Source of the DNA: Cellulomonas sp. ACRRI
GTDB lineage: Bacteria > Actinomycetota > Actinomycetes > Actinomycetales > Cellulomonadaceae
Assembly: GCF_022346185.1 (NCBI RefSeq)
Contig: NZ_JAKRMS010000003.1
Location: 34,712-98,711, forward strand
DNA: 64,000 nucleotides
Direction: 5' to 3'
Position 1 is the stretch's first letter. The number at the start of each line of letters is the position of its first letter. Below the pieces are notes generated by a model that saw only the letters and a program-made list of their open reading frames with translations, was not told where the DNA came from and made no database searches. The position numbers and the translations under genes are program-made. Shown here in pieces: positions 54,353 through 62,295 of this stretch.

Positions 54353-55129
54353 TCAGGCCACCTCCTCGACGAGCCACTTGGCGTGGCGGGCGTAGTCCTC
54401 GGCGATCGCCGCGGCGACCGGGCCGCGCATCTTCGAGACAGGCTTGTGCGCGCCGGCGCTGGTTGGGACGACCGTCGAGGCGCGCAGGTAGGGCGAGCGC
54501 ACGACGTCGGTGCCGAACGCGGCCTTCAGCTCCTTGAGGCCTTCCTGGTGCTCGATCGTGTTGAGCTTGGCCTTGTTGACGATGATCCCGGCCAGACGCA
54601 GCGCGGGGTTCAGCTGCGGGTTGCGGCGCACCGCGCTCAGGGTCTCGATGAACTCCCCCACGCCGCGGATCGAGTACGGCTCGAGCTCGGTGAGGATGAC
54701 CACCCGATCGGCGACGATCAGGCCGTTCAGGGTCAGCCGACCCAGGCTCGGCGGGGAGTCGATGAGGATGTCGTCGAACTCCTCGAGCCCGGACGCCTGC
54801 CACATCGCGTTCTTGAGCCGGTGCTCCGGAGTCATCAGGGACTCCTGCTCGAACAGCGACAGCCTCTTGCTCCCGGGCACGGCGCTCACCCCGGGCCACG
54901 CGGTCTCGACGATCGCGTCACCGATGACGCCGGTCTCCTCGGATCGCAGCACGTCGTACATGTCGTACTCCCCGACCGCGTCCAGCGTCTCGGTGGAGTT
55001 CGCCTGGGCGTCAAGGTCTAGGACCAGCACGCGCCGGCCCAGGTCCGTCAGCGCCGCCGCGAAGTTGCAGGTCGTGGCGGTCTTCCCCACGCCACCCTTC
55101 TGGTTCGCAAGCGCGGTGATCGTCGGCAT
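54353..55129 (-). CDS. parA: ParA-type partition ATPase
   Basis: The 258-residue protein starts with ITALANQKGGVGKTATTCNF (deviant Walker A) and has VLVLDLDAQANST (Walker A'), DDILIDSPPSLGRLT (Walker B) and RLAGIIVNKAKLNT. It lacks the long N-terminal DNA-binding region of type Ia ParA proteins and so resembles type Ib. The ATG at 55129 follows GAGAGGATGCGAGG. It works with the 53839-54351 protein to position plasmid copies. Confidence 0.92.
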   Translation of the reverse strand: MPTITALANQKGGVGKTATTCNFAAALTDLGRRVLVLDLDAQANSTETLDAVGEYDMYDVLRSEETGVIGDAIVETAWPGVSAVPGSKRLSLFEQESLMTPEHRLKNAMWQASGLEEFDDILIDSPPSLGRLTLNGLIVADRVVILTELEPYSIRGVGEFIETLSAVRRNPQLNPALRLAGIIVNKAKLNTIEHQEGLKELKAAFGTDVVRSPYLRASTVVPTSAGAHKPVSKMRGPVAAAIAEDYARHAKWLVEEVA

Positions 55130-55209
55130 GCCTCGCATCCTCTCCGTCGTCTGGCGTCGCAGCCGTAAGGCGCGCCGTACCGCCCCCAGGGCGGCCAGAT
55201 GGACGGACG

Positions 55210-55390
55210 TCCAGCCATACCGCCGTACGTATGGTAGCACGGCTGTACGGATGTACGTAGGCCCTGACGTACGGCAATACGTACGTAAGTATTTAACGCT
55301 GGCGTCGCGGCCACTCGTGGGCGCTCTGGTAAGCACGGCACCCGACGGTCGACCCAGTGCCGCATTACGTACGTAAGTAATTAACGGCGC
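55210..55390. repeat. Iteron-like repeats, probable centromere (parC) of the partition system
   Basis: Upstream of parA the sequence is crowded with GTAC/CGTACG words and has lower GC. Two 21-bp direct copies with one mismatch lie at 55278-55298 and 55366-55386 (TACGTACGTAAGTA core ending in TTAACG), 88 bp apart. An inverted CCATAC...GTATGG is at 55215-55234. This is typical of plasmid centromeres and autoregulated par promoters. Confidence 0.75.
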
Positions 55391-55596
55391 GTGGCGCCCC
55401 GCTGGGCACGACATGATGGCGATGGTACGGGCGGGGCCCGGGATGGGCCCTATGGGGGACGGCCGAGAGAACGGATCGGGCTGAGGGACAGCGCCATCAG
55501 CGTCGAGGGCCGGCCGCTGCCGGCACGCCTGGTCAGCAAGATCACCTGACGCGCCTGCGACCTGCCTCTCGCACCGGCACCTCGCCCGGCGCGGGC

Positions 55597-56133
55597 TCAG
55601 GCGGTGTCGGAGGGGAGCCACCCGACGCTTCGGGCGGCCGCGGTCAGGGTCTGGTAGTCCTCGCTGGCGATCCAGTCCTGAGCGACGATCGCGGCCAGAG
55701 CGGCAGCAGCGAGCTCGGCGTCCTCGGACCGTGGCGGCGCCCACCTGAAGTGCGCTTCCTCGACGTCGAAGTCCTCCAGGTACCAAGCGACCTCGGGCAG
55801 GTTGGTCCTGGTCACCTGGTCGACGCGATCACGCGGCCCCTTGAACCGCGCGATCTGCGCTGAGGTCCCGCTGGACTCCCCGAAGTCGCCTGCTGCGATC
55901 CACTCGGCGCTGGTCGCGGTCGCGACGCGTGCGATGAACGCGCGCGCCTGGTCGTCGTGTGGCCCGAACGAGTCGATCGGCGCGGGGATCACCCGACCGT
56001 GGTGACCCGGTCCGGGCTCCGCGAACCCGGTGAGGTCGAGCGTCCCGGGTGGGAGCGGGGGAGCCTGGACCCCTTGCCGGGTGGTGGTCCTGGGTCGCGG
56101 CTTCCTCTTGCGGCGGTGCTTCGAGGTCGGCAT
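55597..56133 (-). CDS. Hypothetical plasmid protein
   Basis: The 178-residue protein has a basic start (MPTSKHRRKRKPRPRTTTRQ), then DLTGFAEPGPGHHGRVIPAP, and an acidic helical end (ELAAAALAAIVAQDWIASED). It lies downstream of the replication protein in the same direction, 64 bp away. It has GAGAGG before the ATG. No family was recognised. Confidence 0.65.
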   Translation of the reverse strand: MPTSKHRRKRKPRPRTTTRQGVQAPPLPPGTLDLTGFAEPGPGHHGRVIPAPIDSFGPHDDQARAFIARVATATSAEWIAAGDFGESSGTSAQIARFKGPRDRVDQVTRTNLPEVAWYLEDFDVEEAHFRWAPPRSEDAELAAAALAAIVAQDWIASEDYQTLTAAARSVGWLPSDTA

Positions 56134-56197
56134 GACGCGATCCTCTCGCAGTTCAGGGGCCACCTCACGGCTGTTCGGCGCACGAGGCGCAGGGGGC

Positions 56198-58492
56198 CTA
56201 GGCGACGGCGTGACCGGGCCGTCTGCGCGTGGGCGGTTCGTCGAACAGGACCTGCTGTTCGACGGTGGTCGCCGGTCGGCGCAGCAGCTCGTCCTCGGGG
56301 AGCCGCCTGGTCTGCGGCGGCGGGGTGCCTTCGATGACGCGTAGCGCGTGGGGGAGGTTCCAGCTGGAGCGGTGCAGGTTCCAGTCCATGACGAGCTGCG
56401 CGCGTTCGTGTGCCGGCAGGCCGGCGAACCACAGGGCGCGCTCCTGTGACCGACGTTCGAGCTCTTCGGGGGCCGTGTCGTTGAGCCACTGGTCGTAGCG
56501 GGTGCGCTCGTGCTCGCCGGCGCGCGAGCGGTCGCTGGCCAGGGCGTGCTTGCGTGCGGCGCGCTCGGCGGGGGACAGCCGCAGGAACGCCGCGGCGGCG
56601 GCCTGCTGCCGTTGGCGTTGTTCGTCGGGGTCGAGGGTCGACCACCACTGGTGCTGCCGTGCGCGCCTGGCCTTGGCGGCGCGCTGACGGGCGGCGTCCC
56701 GCTGCCGTCGCCACCGTTCACGGCGTCGGTCGACGTCGACGGTGTCGCGGAACTCGCGGCGCTCCTGTGCCACGGCGCGGGCCTTGCGGGCCGTCAGCAG
56801 GGATCCGACCTGCACCAGTTCCTCCGCCTGCCCGCTCGGTGGCAGCGCGTGCCACAGGCCGTGCTCGTCTCCTCGAGCGAGGCCGTGCCCGGCGAGCACG
56901 CGCAGGTGGGCGCGGGCTGCGCGGAGCTGCCCGGCGGTGGGCTCGTCGTCCGGCGCGGTCAGCAGCCCGGCGGCCCGCAGGAGGTCGGTGGTCGTGGTTC
57001 CCGAGGGCGGCCCGGCCTGGAGCCTCTGGAGGAGCTGGGCGGCCGTCAGGCCGAGGGAGAGCCTCTGGGGGAGGGGCGGTCGCGGCTGGGGGGGTTGAAA
57101 CCTATGTGGGCCAGTGGCCGACACAGCAGCACCCTCGGTGTCGTGCGGTTCGGTTATGAAGCGCTCGGCGAGGCGGATGGTGTCGCTCGTGTCGGTGGTG
57201 CCGGGGGCGTACGTCGCCTCGACGGTGATCAGGCCGGCGTCGACCAGGCGGGGCAGGCTGGCCCGGATCGTGGTGCGGGACCCGACCGCGCACAGGAGCA
57301 GGAGCTCGCGTTGTGGGATGCGCAGCTCGGTGTCTCCGAGGGCTTCCATGCGCTCGATCAGGACGGCGGCGATCTCGTAGTCGGTCTGCCGGGTCGTGGC
57401 AGGCCAGGACCGCCAGGCCGACTCGAGGTGCGCGCGTGCGCGCAGGGTGGCCGGCAGTGGGTCGCCGGCGTTCTGGGCGCGGCGCTCGGCGAGCCAGGTG
57501 TCGGCGTCCAGCACGGCGCGGTTCCACAGCAGCCACCACCAGCGCCGGCCGTTGCGCTTGGACTTCGTGAACGCGGTGCGGGCGCTGGTGTGGACGGCCT
57601 GCCAGGCCTCGTCCTCGCCGTAGCCGGCGATGACGAGCTGGAAGGTGGCCTCCAGCTCGATCTGGGAGCGGGTGGAGGGGTCGCGGTCGACGGCGCGTGC
57701 GGCGGCGCGGCCGCGGTCGAGGTACGCCGCCCAGACCTCGGGCAGCTGCCGGCGGGGGCGCCGGCGGGGGATCAGGGCGGCGTCGGGGCCGTGCAGCGGG
57801 ACGACCTCGGCCCTGTGGGCCCGCCGGCGGGCGGTGATCCGCTCGGGCAGCGCCTCGAGCGTGCGGGCGAGCTCGACGAGGGCGGCGCCGGCGCCGGAGG
57901 GCGGGGGAGTGGCGCCGCGGCGGCGGTGCGGAGCGGACAGCGGGCGGACCTGGCGTCGCAGGTCGACGCTCCGCGGGCCGATGCGGAACTCCGCGCGCAG
58001 CTCGGCGATGAACGCGGTGAGGGCGTCGAGGTGGACACCCGGTACGACCAGGACGTGCGCGCGGCCGTCGGCGCCGCCGGAGGCGCGGACCAGGTGCCAC
58101 AGGCCGCGGGCCCGGCACCAGTCGGTGATCGTGTCCACGGCGAACGCAGCGACGTCGCCGGTGAGGTCGACGTCGACGGCGCGGACCTCGGGACGCAGCC
58201 GGCCGACGACGGTGGCCACGGCGCCGCGGCCGACCAGGGCCAGGGCGTCGTCGAGGGTGGCAGGCGACACGCCGGGGACTCTCCGGTTCTGGGCGTCGAT
58301 CGCGAACCAGGACGCGGGCTCGAAGAGCAGCGCGTCAAGGTCGTGACCTGCAGAGACGTCGTCTCTGGCACCGCGGAAAGCGGGGGGTGGCGTGGTCGCA
58401 CCAGGGTGGCGTTCACCCGCACGCGTCGGCGTGTCACCGGCGTGTGGGTGCGCCAAAGCAGGGCGCACGGGTACAGTGACTCCCAACTTCAT
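56198..58492 (-). CDS. Primase-like plasmid replication protein
   Basis: The 764-residue protein has an N-terminal domain with archaeo-eukaryotic-primase-like motifs: VRAVDVDLTGD (D-x-D) at about residues 103-113 and RASGGADGRAHVLVVPG (s-x-H-like) at about 138-154. A winged-helix middle follows (RIPQRELLLLCAVGSRTTIR, ASLPRLVDAGLI), then long basic coiled regions (WRRQRDAARQRAAKARRARQ). This layout is common in actinobacterial plasmid replication initiators. The ATG at 58492 lacks a clear ribosome-binding site, and a later start is possible. A possible antisense transcript covers its leader. Confidence 0.7.
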   Translation of the reverse strand: MKLGVTVPVRPALAHPHAGDTPTRAGERHPGATTPPPAFRGARDDVSAGHDLDALLFEPASWFAIDAQNRRVPGVSPATLDDALALVGRGAVATVVGRLRPEVRAVDVDLTGDVAAFAVDTITDWCRARGLWHLVRASGGADGRAHVLVVPGVHLDALTAFIAELRAEFRIGPRSVDLRRQVRPLSAPHRRRGATPPPSGAGAALVELARTLEALPERITARRRAHRAEVVPLHGPDAALIPRRRPRRQLPEVWAAYLDRGRAAARAVDRDPSTRSQIELEATFQLVIAGYGEDEAWQAVHTSARTAFTKSKRNGRRWWWLLWNRAVLDADTWLAERRAQNAGDPLPATLRARAHLESAWRSWPATTRQTDYEIAAVLIERMEALGDTELRIPQRELLLLCAVGSRTTIRASLPRLVDAGLITVEATYAPGTTDTSDTIRLAERFITEPHDTEGAAVSATGPHRFQPPQPRPPLPQRLSLGLTAAQLLQRLQAGPPSGTTTTDLLRAAGLLTAPDDEPTAGQLRAARAHLRVLAGHGLARGDEHGLWHALPPSGQAEELVQVGSLLTARKARAVAQERREFRDTVDVDRRRERWRRQRDAARQRAAKARRARQHQWWSTLDPDEQRQRQQAAAAAFLRLSPAERAARKHALASDRSRAGEHERTRYDQWLNDTAPEELERRSQERALWFAGLPAHERAQLVMDWNLHRSSWNLPHALRVIEGTPPPQTRRLPEDELLRRPATTVEQQVLFDEPPTRRRPGHAVA

Positions 58493-58618
58493 ATGAGAAC
58501 GGGACGAACCCCGATTCGGGGATCGTCTCTCTGAGGCCCATCACCGCCCCGCCGCCAAGCTGAAGGGTGAAGGACCGAGGACTCACGAAGACCGCCCCTC
58601 CGGGGGCGGTCTTTTTTT
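58472..58618 (+). ncRNA. Candidate antisense RNA to the rep leader
   Basis: On the plus strand TACAGT (58472-58477) could act as a -10, giving a start near 58484. A classic hairpin plus T7 terminator follows at 58588-58618. Such an RNA (about 130 nt) would be fully complementary to the rep 5' leader, the arrangement of copy-number control RNAs. No coding frame fits this strand. No clear -35 was found. Confidence 0.45.
58588..58618 (+). terminator. Intrinsic terminator with a T-run
   Basis: AAGACCGCCCC and GGGGCGGTCTT arms with a 3-nt loop are followed by seven T residues on the plus strand, the only clear U-tract terminator seen in this window. No gene lies upstream in this orientation. Confidence 0.85.
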
Positions 58619-58620
58619 GG

Positions 58621-58875
58621 CTAGGCGGACTTCGCCAGTCGCGCAGCCCCCCTCTCCAGGAGAACGCCCTGCGCCGTGTCGTGCTTCGGCGCCGGGGCAT
58701 ACTCCTCCATGCCCACCTCACGGGCGAGCAGGAGGGTCACGAAGTCTGAGAGCTCGTAGCCGAGCTCCGCGGCGCGGGCTCGAACTGCCTCGCCGACCGG
58801 CAGAGCGGGGCGAGCCGTGAACTGGTCGCGGGGCCCCTTGGACGGGCGACCGCCGTGTCCGCGCTTCATGCTCAT
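58621..58875 (-). CDS. Small basic plasmid protein, RHH-like
   Basis: The 84-residue protein starts MSMKRGHGGRPSKGPRDQFT. The stretch ARPALPVGEAVRARAAELGY ELSDFVTLLLAREVG resembles a ribbon-helix-helix or CopG-type fold. TTAGGTAGGCGC precedes the ATG. Located directly upstream of rep, it may be a copy-control repressor (inference). A hairpin (GCACAGAGACGTGC) lies in its leader near 58890. Confidence 0.65.
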   Translation of the reverse strand: MSMKRGHGGRPSKGPRDQFTARPALPVGEAVRARAAELGYELSDFVTLLLAREVGMEEYAPAPKHDTAQGVLLERGAARLAKSA

Positions 58876-58958
58876 GCGCCTACCTAACCGCACAGAGACG
58901 TGCAGAAACAGAAACTGACGCGGCGTGTTGCCGTTTGATCGTTGACTTGGCGCTGGGC

Positions 58959-59267
58959 TCACGGCATCTGCTCGCGACGTCGTGCTGCGGCGAGGTCCGC
59001 CAGGACGAGCGAGCGGAGCAGGCCGGGGGTCCGGGCGTCGATCGCGTGAGCGCGCCGCAGCAGGATGCTCGCGAGGGGGATCGGGATGGTGGCCGTGACG
59101 TGCTCGCACGCAGGGTAGTCGGGCAGGGGAGCCCCGCTCAGGGGCGGCCTGTCGCGTGTGTACGCCTCGACGAGCGTGTTGAGGTACTCGTCGCGGTCGC
59201 TGAGGTGGAGCTGGTCGACGCGGGCGTCGACGGCGGCGAGGGTGCCACCCGGCAGCAGGAAGGACAC
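58959..59267 (-). CDS. Hypothetical plasmid protein with helical C terminus
   Basis: The 102-residue protein (GTG 59267, AAGGCGGC upstream) starts MSFLLPGGTLAAVDARVDQL and continues SDRDEYLNTLVEAYTRDRPP. It ends in PLASILLRRAHAIDARTPGL and LRSLVLADLAAARRREQ. The end looks like a small DNA-binding or toxin-associated helical domain. The frame stays open to 59657 into the duplicated segment, so the start is not certain. Confidence 0.5.
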   Translation of the reverse strand: MSFLLPGGTLAAVDARVDQLHLSDRDEYLNTLVEAYTRDRPPLSGAPLPDYPACEHVTATIPIPLASILLRRAHAIDARTPGLLRSLVLADLAAARRREQMP

Positions 59268-59499
59268 GCGCCGCCTTGGCGTCCGCGGGTGCCGGCCGTC
59301 GGTCGACCGCGCCGGGGGAGGAGCGTCCGGCTCGGGGGGACGGCGCGACTCTGGCACGCCGGCATCTTCGCGGGTGGGCGCACCTGAGTGTTGCCGGGTG
59401 AGTGGCCGTCCGTGATGACTCGACGCCCAGTGGTCGAGCTCAGCCGGTGCTCGTGATGTGACCTCGCCGCCGGCGAAGGGCCCTGGACGGTCGCGCGAG

Positions 59500-59830
59500 G
59501 GCCGTTCGGCGAGACGAGCGGCTGAGGCGCCCGACCGAGCGGGGGCAATGCGAAAGCCGGGCGCCTCGGCCCGCGTGCGCTGTTCAGCACGCCGTCGGCG
59601 GCGACAGGAACCACCGCGGCTGCACGCGAGCCTGTCCAACTTCGCACACGGGTCCACCTACCTAGCCCCGTGGGACCGGCTCGGGGTGCCGTCGGGCCGA
59701 TCCCTGACCACCCAGGCGGCCACCACCTGGGCCTGTGGTGCCGACACTCAGCGCTGTGGTGGGGGACACGCTTCGTGCATTCCGGGCAGGGCCGGCCGGG
59801 TCTTCAGGATGCTCCGGGCGGCATCGCTGC
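59500..59830. repeat. Long direct repeat, copy 1
   Basis: About 320 bp is repeated at 63615-63935 in the same orientation with high identity. Strongly conserved blocks include GCGAGCCTGTCCAACTT, TCCACCTACCTAGCC, ATCCCTGACCACCCAG and GACACTCAGCGCTGTGG. On the minus strand each copy lies just upstream of a gene and opens with AGGTAGGTG before a GTG coding MDPCAKLDRLA. Confidence 0.85.
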
Positions 59831-59979
59831 TCGCGCGCCTGGTGGGTTCCCCTCAGGGTGGAGAGTGCGCGCGCGGTAGGTGGTGACCTCGGTGGGACCG
59901 TAGGCGCGGGGGTAGGACTAGCTGCCACCGCGCGCGGCGAACGCGTGTCGGTAGCGGCCCAGGCGCCGTGGAGCGATGA

Positions 59980-61326
59980 GTGACGACGAAGTTGTCGAGG
60001 ACGATCGGCGGAGGTGTGGCTGCCGTGCTGGTTGCCGCGACCTGCGCGTGTTCTGGTGGCGGTGGTGCCGGCTTCTGGGAGCTGACCCGTGGGTCGGATG
60101 ACCAGATGGTGACGGCGTGCGAGCGGCTGTTCGGGAAGCCGGAGGCGCTCGGCAAGCGGCTCGGGCTCGAGCTGCAGGGCGACAGCCACTCGTCGGGGAC
60201 CTGCACCTACCCGACGGTCGCGGGTGCGTTGAGCCTGACGTTCTCCGAGGACCAGCCGTACGGCGAGATGATGAAGGTCCGGGGGGAGAAGTACTGGATC
60301 GGGCTGTCGAGCTACCCCGCGATCCCGTCGGACAAGCAGCCTTCCGCGCTGAAGTGGCTGCGCGGCCGCGCTGATGCGATCAGCGATGACTACGACGCCT
60401 GGGTGGCGGGGTTGCCGGTGCTCGAGGAGAGCTGGGCGAGCGCCGATGCCGCCTCGGGACAGATGGATCCGGTCCGTGCGGTCGGCGCTTCGATGTCGAC
60501 GCCGGCGGGGACGGTGCACGTCGCGTCGGTCTCTGTGCCCGCGTTCGTCGTGGTCGGCGGCTCGGACCTGCGGGCTGCCGACGGTGAGGAGCTGGTGTCG
60601 ATCGCTTTGGAGATCTCCCGCGAGCGGGACATCTCGACCTACGAGGTGCTGGTCGACGGGGTCGTGTCTGCCGAGGCGACCGAGGCGGTTGGTGTCGGTG
60701 TGCAGACCGGCACCATGACCCTCACGATGTCGATCCCGGACGGCGCCGAGGTGGTCCTGGCGGCCACGACCGGTGAGGTAGTTCAGCGGATCGACCTGTT
60801 GACGGGCGAGGTCGACGACGACGGTCTGTCCGAGCGTCTTGGTACGGCGCGGCGCGGGACCGTGACCGCGAGCAAGGCGTCACCGAAGGCTCTGAGCGCG
60901 AGCGGTGAGGACGTCACCTCCTGGCGCGGGTATCTGGACGATCCGTATGGGACGAGCGCTGCTTGGTCGGTCGCTGCCTGGGATGACGGCCCGGCGCCGG
61001 ACGGGCAGGAGTTCTTCCGTCTGGAGCTGAAGGCTGCCAGCACGACCTCCGCACACGCCTTGACCGCTGCCGATGCGGTCGCGACCGTCAACGGTGTGCC
61101 GCACCCCGCGACGAGCTGGGACCCGCAGGCGTACACGTACGTGTTCCTGGTGCCTGCGGGAGCGGATCGCATCGAGGTCACGGTGAGCGCGACGCTGGAC
61201 CCCGCCAAGGCGCGTTGGGGCTGGAACCAGGAGCCGACCGGCAGCTACAGCGGGCCGTTGGTCTACTCCTGGAGCATCGATACGCACGACGTCGTCGCCG
61301 AAGGTTCCGGAGGCTGGTCCTCTTAG
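59980..61326 (+). CDS. Large secreted lipoprotein of unknown function
   Basis: The 448-residue protein has a lipobox (VLVAATCACSGGGGAG). The first domain (about residues 35-165) contains three cysteines (VTACERLFGKPEALGKRLGL, SGTCTYP). The beta-rich C-terminal part is rich in Thr/Val/Asp (STYEVLVDGVVSAEATEAVG, GQEFFRLELKAASTTSAHAL). It stands alone, with possible GGAG before the GTG start; an ATG at 59976 is in another frame. No family was recognised. A tandem 17-bp repeat array follows its stop. Confidence 0.75.
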   Translation: MTTKLSRTIGGGVAAVLVAATCACSGGGGAGFWELTRGSDDQMVTACERLFGKPEALGKRLGLELQGDSHSSGTCTYPTVAGALSLTFSEDQPYGEMMKVRGEKYWIGLSSYPAIPSDKQPSALKWLRGRADAISDDYDAWVAGLPVLEESWASADAASGQMDPVRAVGASMSTPAGTVHVASVSVPAFVVVGGSDLRAADGEELVSIALEISRERDISTYEVLVDGVVSAEATEAVGVGVQTGTMTLTMSIPDGAEVVLAATTGEVVQRIDLLTGEVDDDGLSERLGTARRGTVTASKASPKALSASGEDVTSWRGYLDDPYGTSAAWSVAAWDDGPAPDGQEFFRLELKAASTTSAHALTAADAVATVNGVPHPATSWDPQAYTYVFLVPAGADRIEVTVSATLDPAKARWGWNQEPTGSYSGPLVYSWSIDTHDVVAEGSGGWSS

Positions 61327-61338
61327 CGCCGCGTGAAT

Positions 61339-61380
61339 GTCCAACGAAGTTGGACGTCCAACGAAGATGGACGTCCAAGG
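61339..61380. repeat. Tandem 17-bp palindromic repeats
   Basis: GTCCAACGAAGTTGGAC (61339-61355), GTCCAACGAAGATGGAC (61356-61372) and a third half GTCCAAGG. The first unit is a perfect inverted repeat with a 3-nt loop. They lie 12 bp after a stop codon and 41 bp before a convergent stop; possible terminator or operator array. Confidence 0.65.
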
Positions 61381-61421
61381 AGTGCATGCCCCACCTAGCG
61401 TGCTGACCGAGCAGCACAACG

Positions 61422-61844
61422 TCAGGTGACGTCTCGCCGGGTGGTGGTTTCGACGCCGGTGGTGGTGTCGCGGACGGTCTTGGTCGTGCCAGGGGTTCGG
61501 GAGGCTGCGAGGTAACCGGCGATGGTGCCCAGGACGGTGAACGCGGCCGTCTTGGTCTCGCTGGCGACGGACCCGAACGCGAGGACGACCGCGGCGACGA
61601 CGACGAACATCAGGGCCATCACGCGCACGAGCGTGACGGGTCCTTCCTTGCCTCGTAGGCGCAGCAGGACGTAGGTGCCGGCGACGACGAGGAACGCACC
61701 GAACGCGAAGGCCAGGAACCCGGCTCCGGAGACGAAGCCTGCTCCGGTGCCGGTCGCGGCTGCGCCGGGGGCGGTTGGGGCGGGCGTCGGGGACGAGGTG
61801 CTGGTGAGCACCACGTGCGCCAGCGTCCATGTGCTTGCTGTCAT
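61422..61844 (-). CDS. Small membrane protein
   Basis: The 140-residue protein has a Thr/Pro/Ala-rich N terminus (probable signal or exported tail) and three membrane helices (FLAFAFGAFLVVAGTYVLL, VRVMALMFVVVAAVVLAFGS, AAFTVLGTIAGYLAA). It ends in a charged TTRRDVT. The start is placed at ATG 61844 with GGGGGTG upstream. No family was recognised. Confidence 0.65.
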   Translation of the reverse strand: MTASTWTLAHVVLTSTSSPTPAPTAPGAAATGTGAGFVSGAGFLAFAFGAFLVVAGTYVLLRLRGKEGPVTLVRVMALMFVVVAAVVLAFGSVASETKTAAFTVLGTIAGYLAASRTPGTTKTVRDTTTGVETTTRRDVT

Positions 61845-62009
61845 GCCGCACCCCCGTTGGTCCGCCAGCACGGTCATCCTCGCGCGACCAGGGGCGTTGA
61901 GGCACGGGTGAAACCTCCCGGCGTCGGCCGGTGGCTAGGCTGGGACCGTCCGGGGCTTCGGGCCCTTCCCGCGCCGCGCAGATGAGGCAGGCCCTGGTGC
62001 GGACCGGTT

Positions 62010-62258
62010 GTGAGCCGGCGCGTGCCCTGCGCCCATGCGAGCAGCCTCGTGACCTTCTGCAGCAAGATCGCGTACCCGACGCCGCGCGCCGCGGCGCGCG
62101 CGCTCGAGTTCTTACGCCGGCGTCAGCGTGCGCGTGGACGGCGGATGGTCGTCGCGGTGCACCCGTGCGCGACCTGTCGGCCGTGGCACGTCACGTCGCG
62201 GGCGCCGTCGGGGCGAGCATCGCGCGCATGGCAGGAGCTGGCGGGACTCGCCAGGTGA
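62010..62258 (+). CDS. Small Cys/His protein of the WHxTS type
   Basis: The 82-residue protein has LVTFCSKIAYPTPRAAARAL, a basic helix, and VAVHPCATCRPWHVTSRAPS. The pattern C-xxK-xxY-xxxxxA, then C-xxC-xxWHxTS recurs in small plasmid and phage proteins and probably binds zinc. The GTG at 62010 is one of several possible starts. The function is unknown. Confidence 0.65.
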   Translation: MSRRVPCAHASSLVTFCSKIAYPTPRAAARALEFLRRRQRARGRRMVVAVHPCATCRPWHVTSRAPSGRASRAWQELAGLAR

Positions 62259-62295
62259 CGCGATGCGGGGCGTCGCTCCTGCCGGGTCGTCGGGC

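Noticed and set aside
56510..58534. A 674-residue plus-strand frame across the replication gene
   Set aside because: Gly/Ala/Val-rich antisense shadow without domains; the minus-strand frame has primase-like and winged-helix motifs.
61337..61429. A 30-codon plus-strand frame across the tandem 17-bp repeats
   Set aside because: No ribosome-binding site, and the palindromic repeats explain the sequence better than coding.
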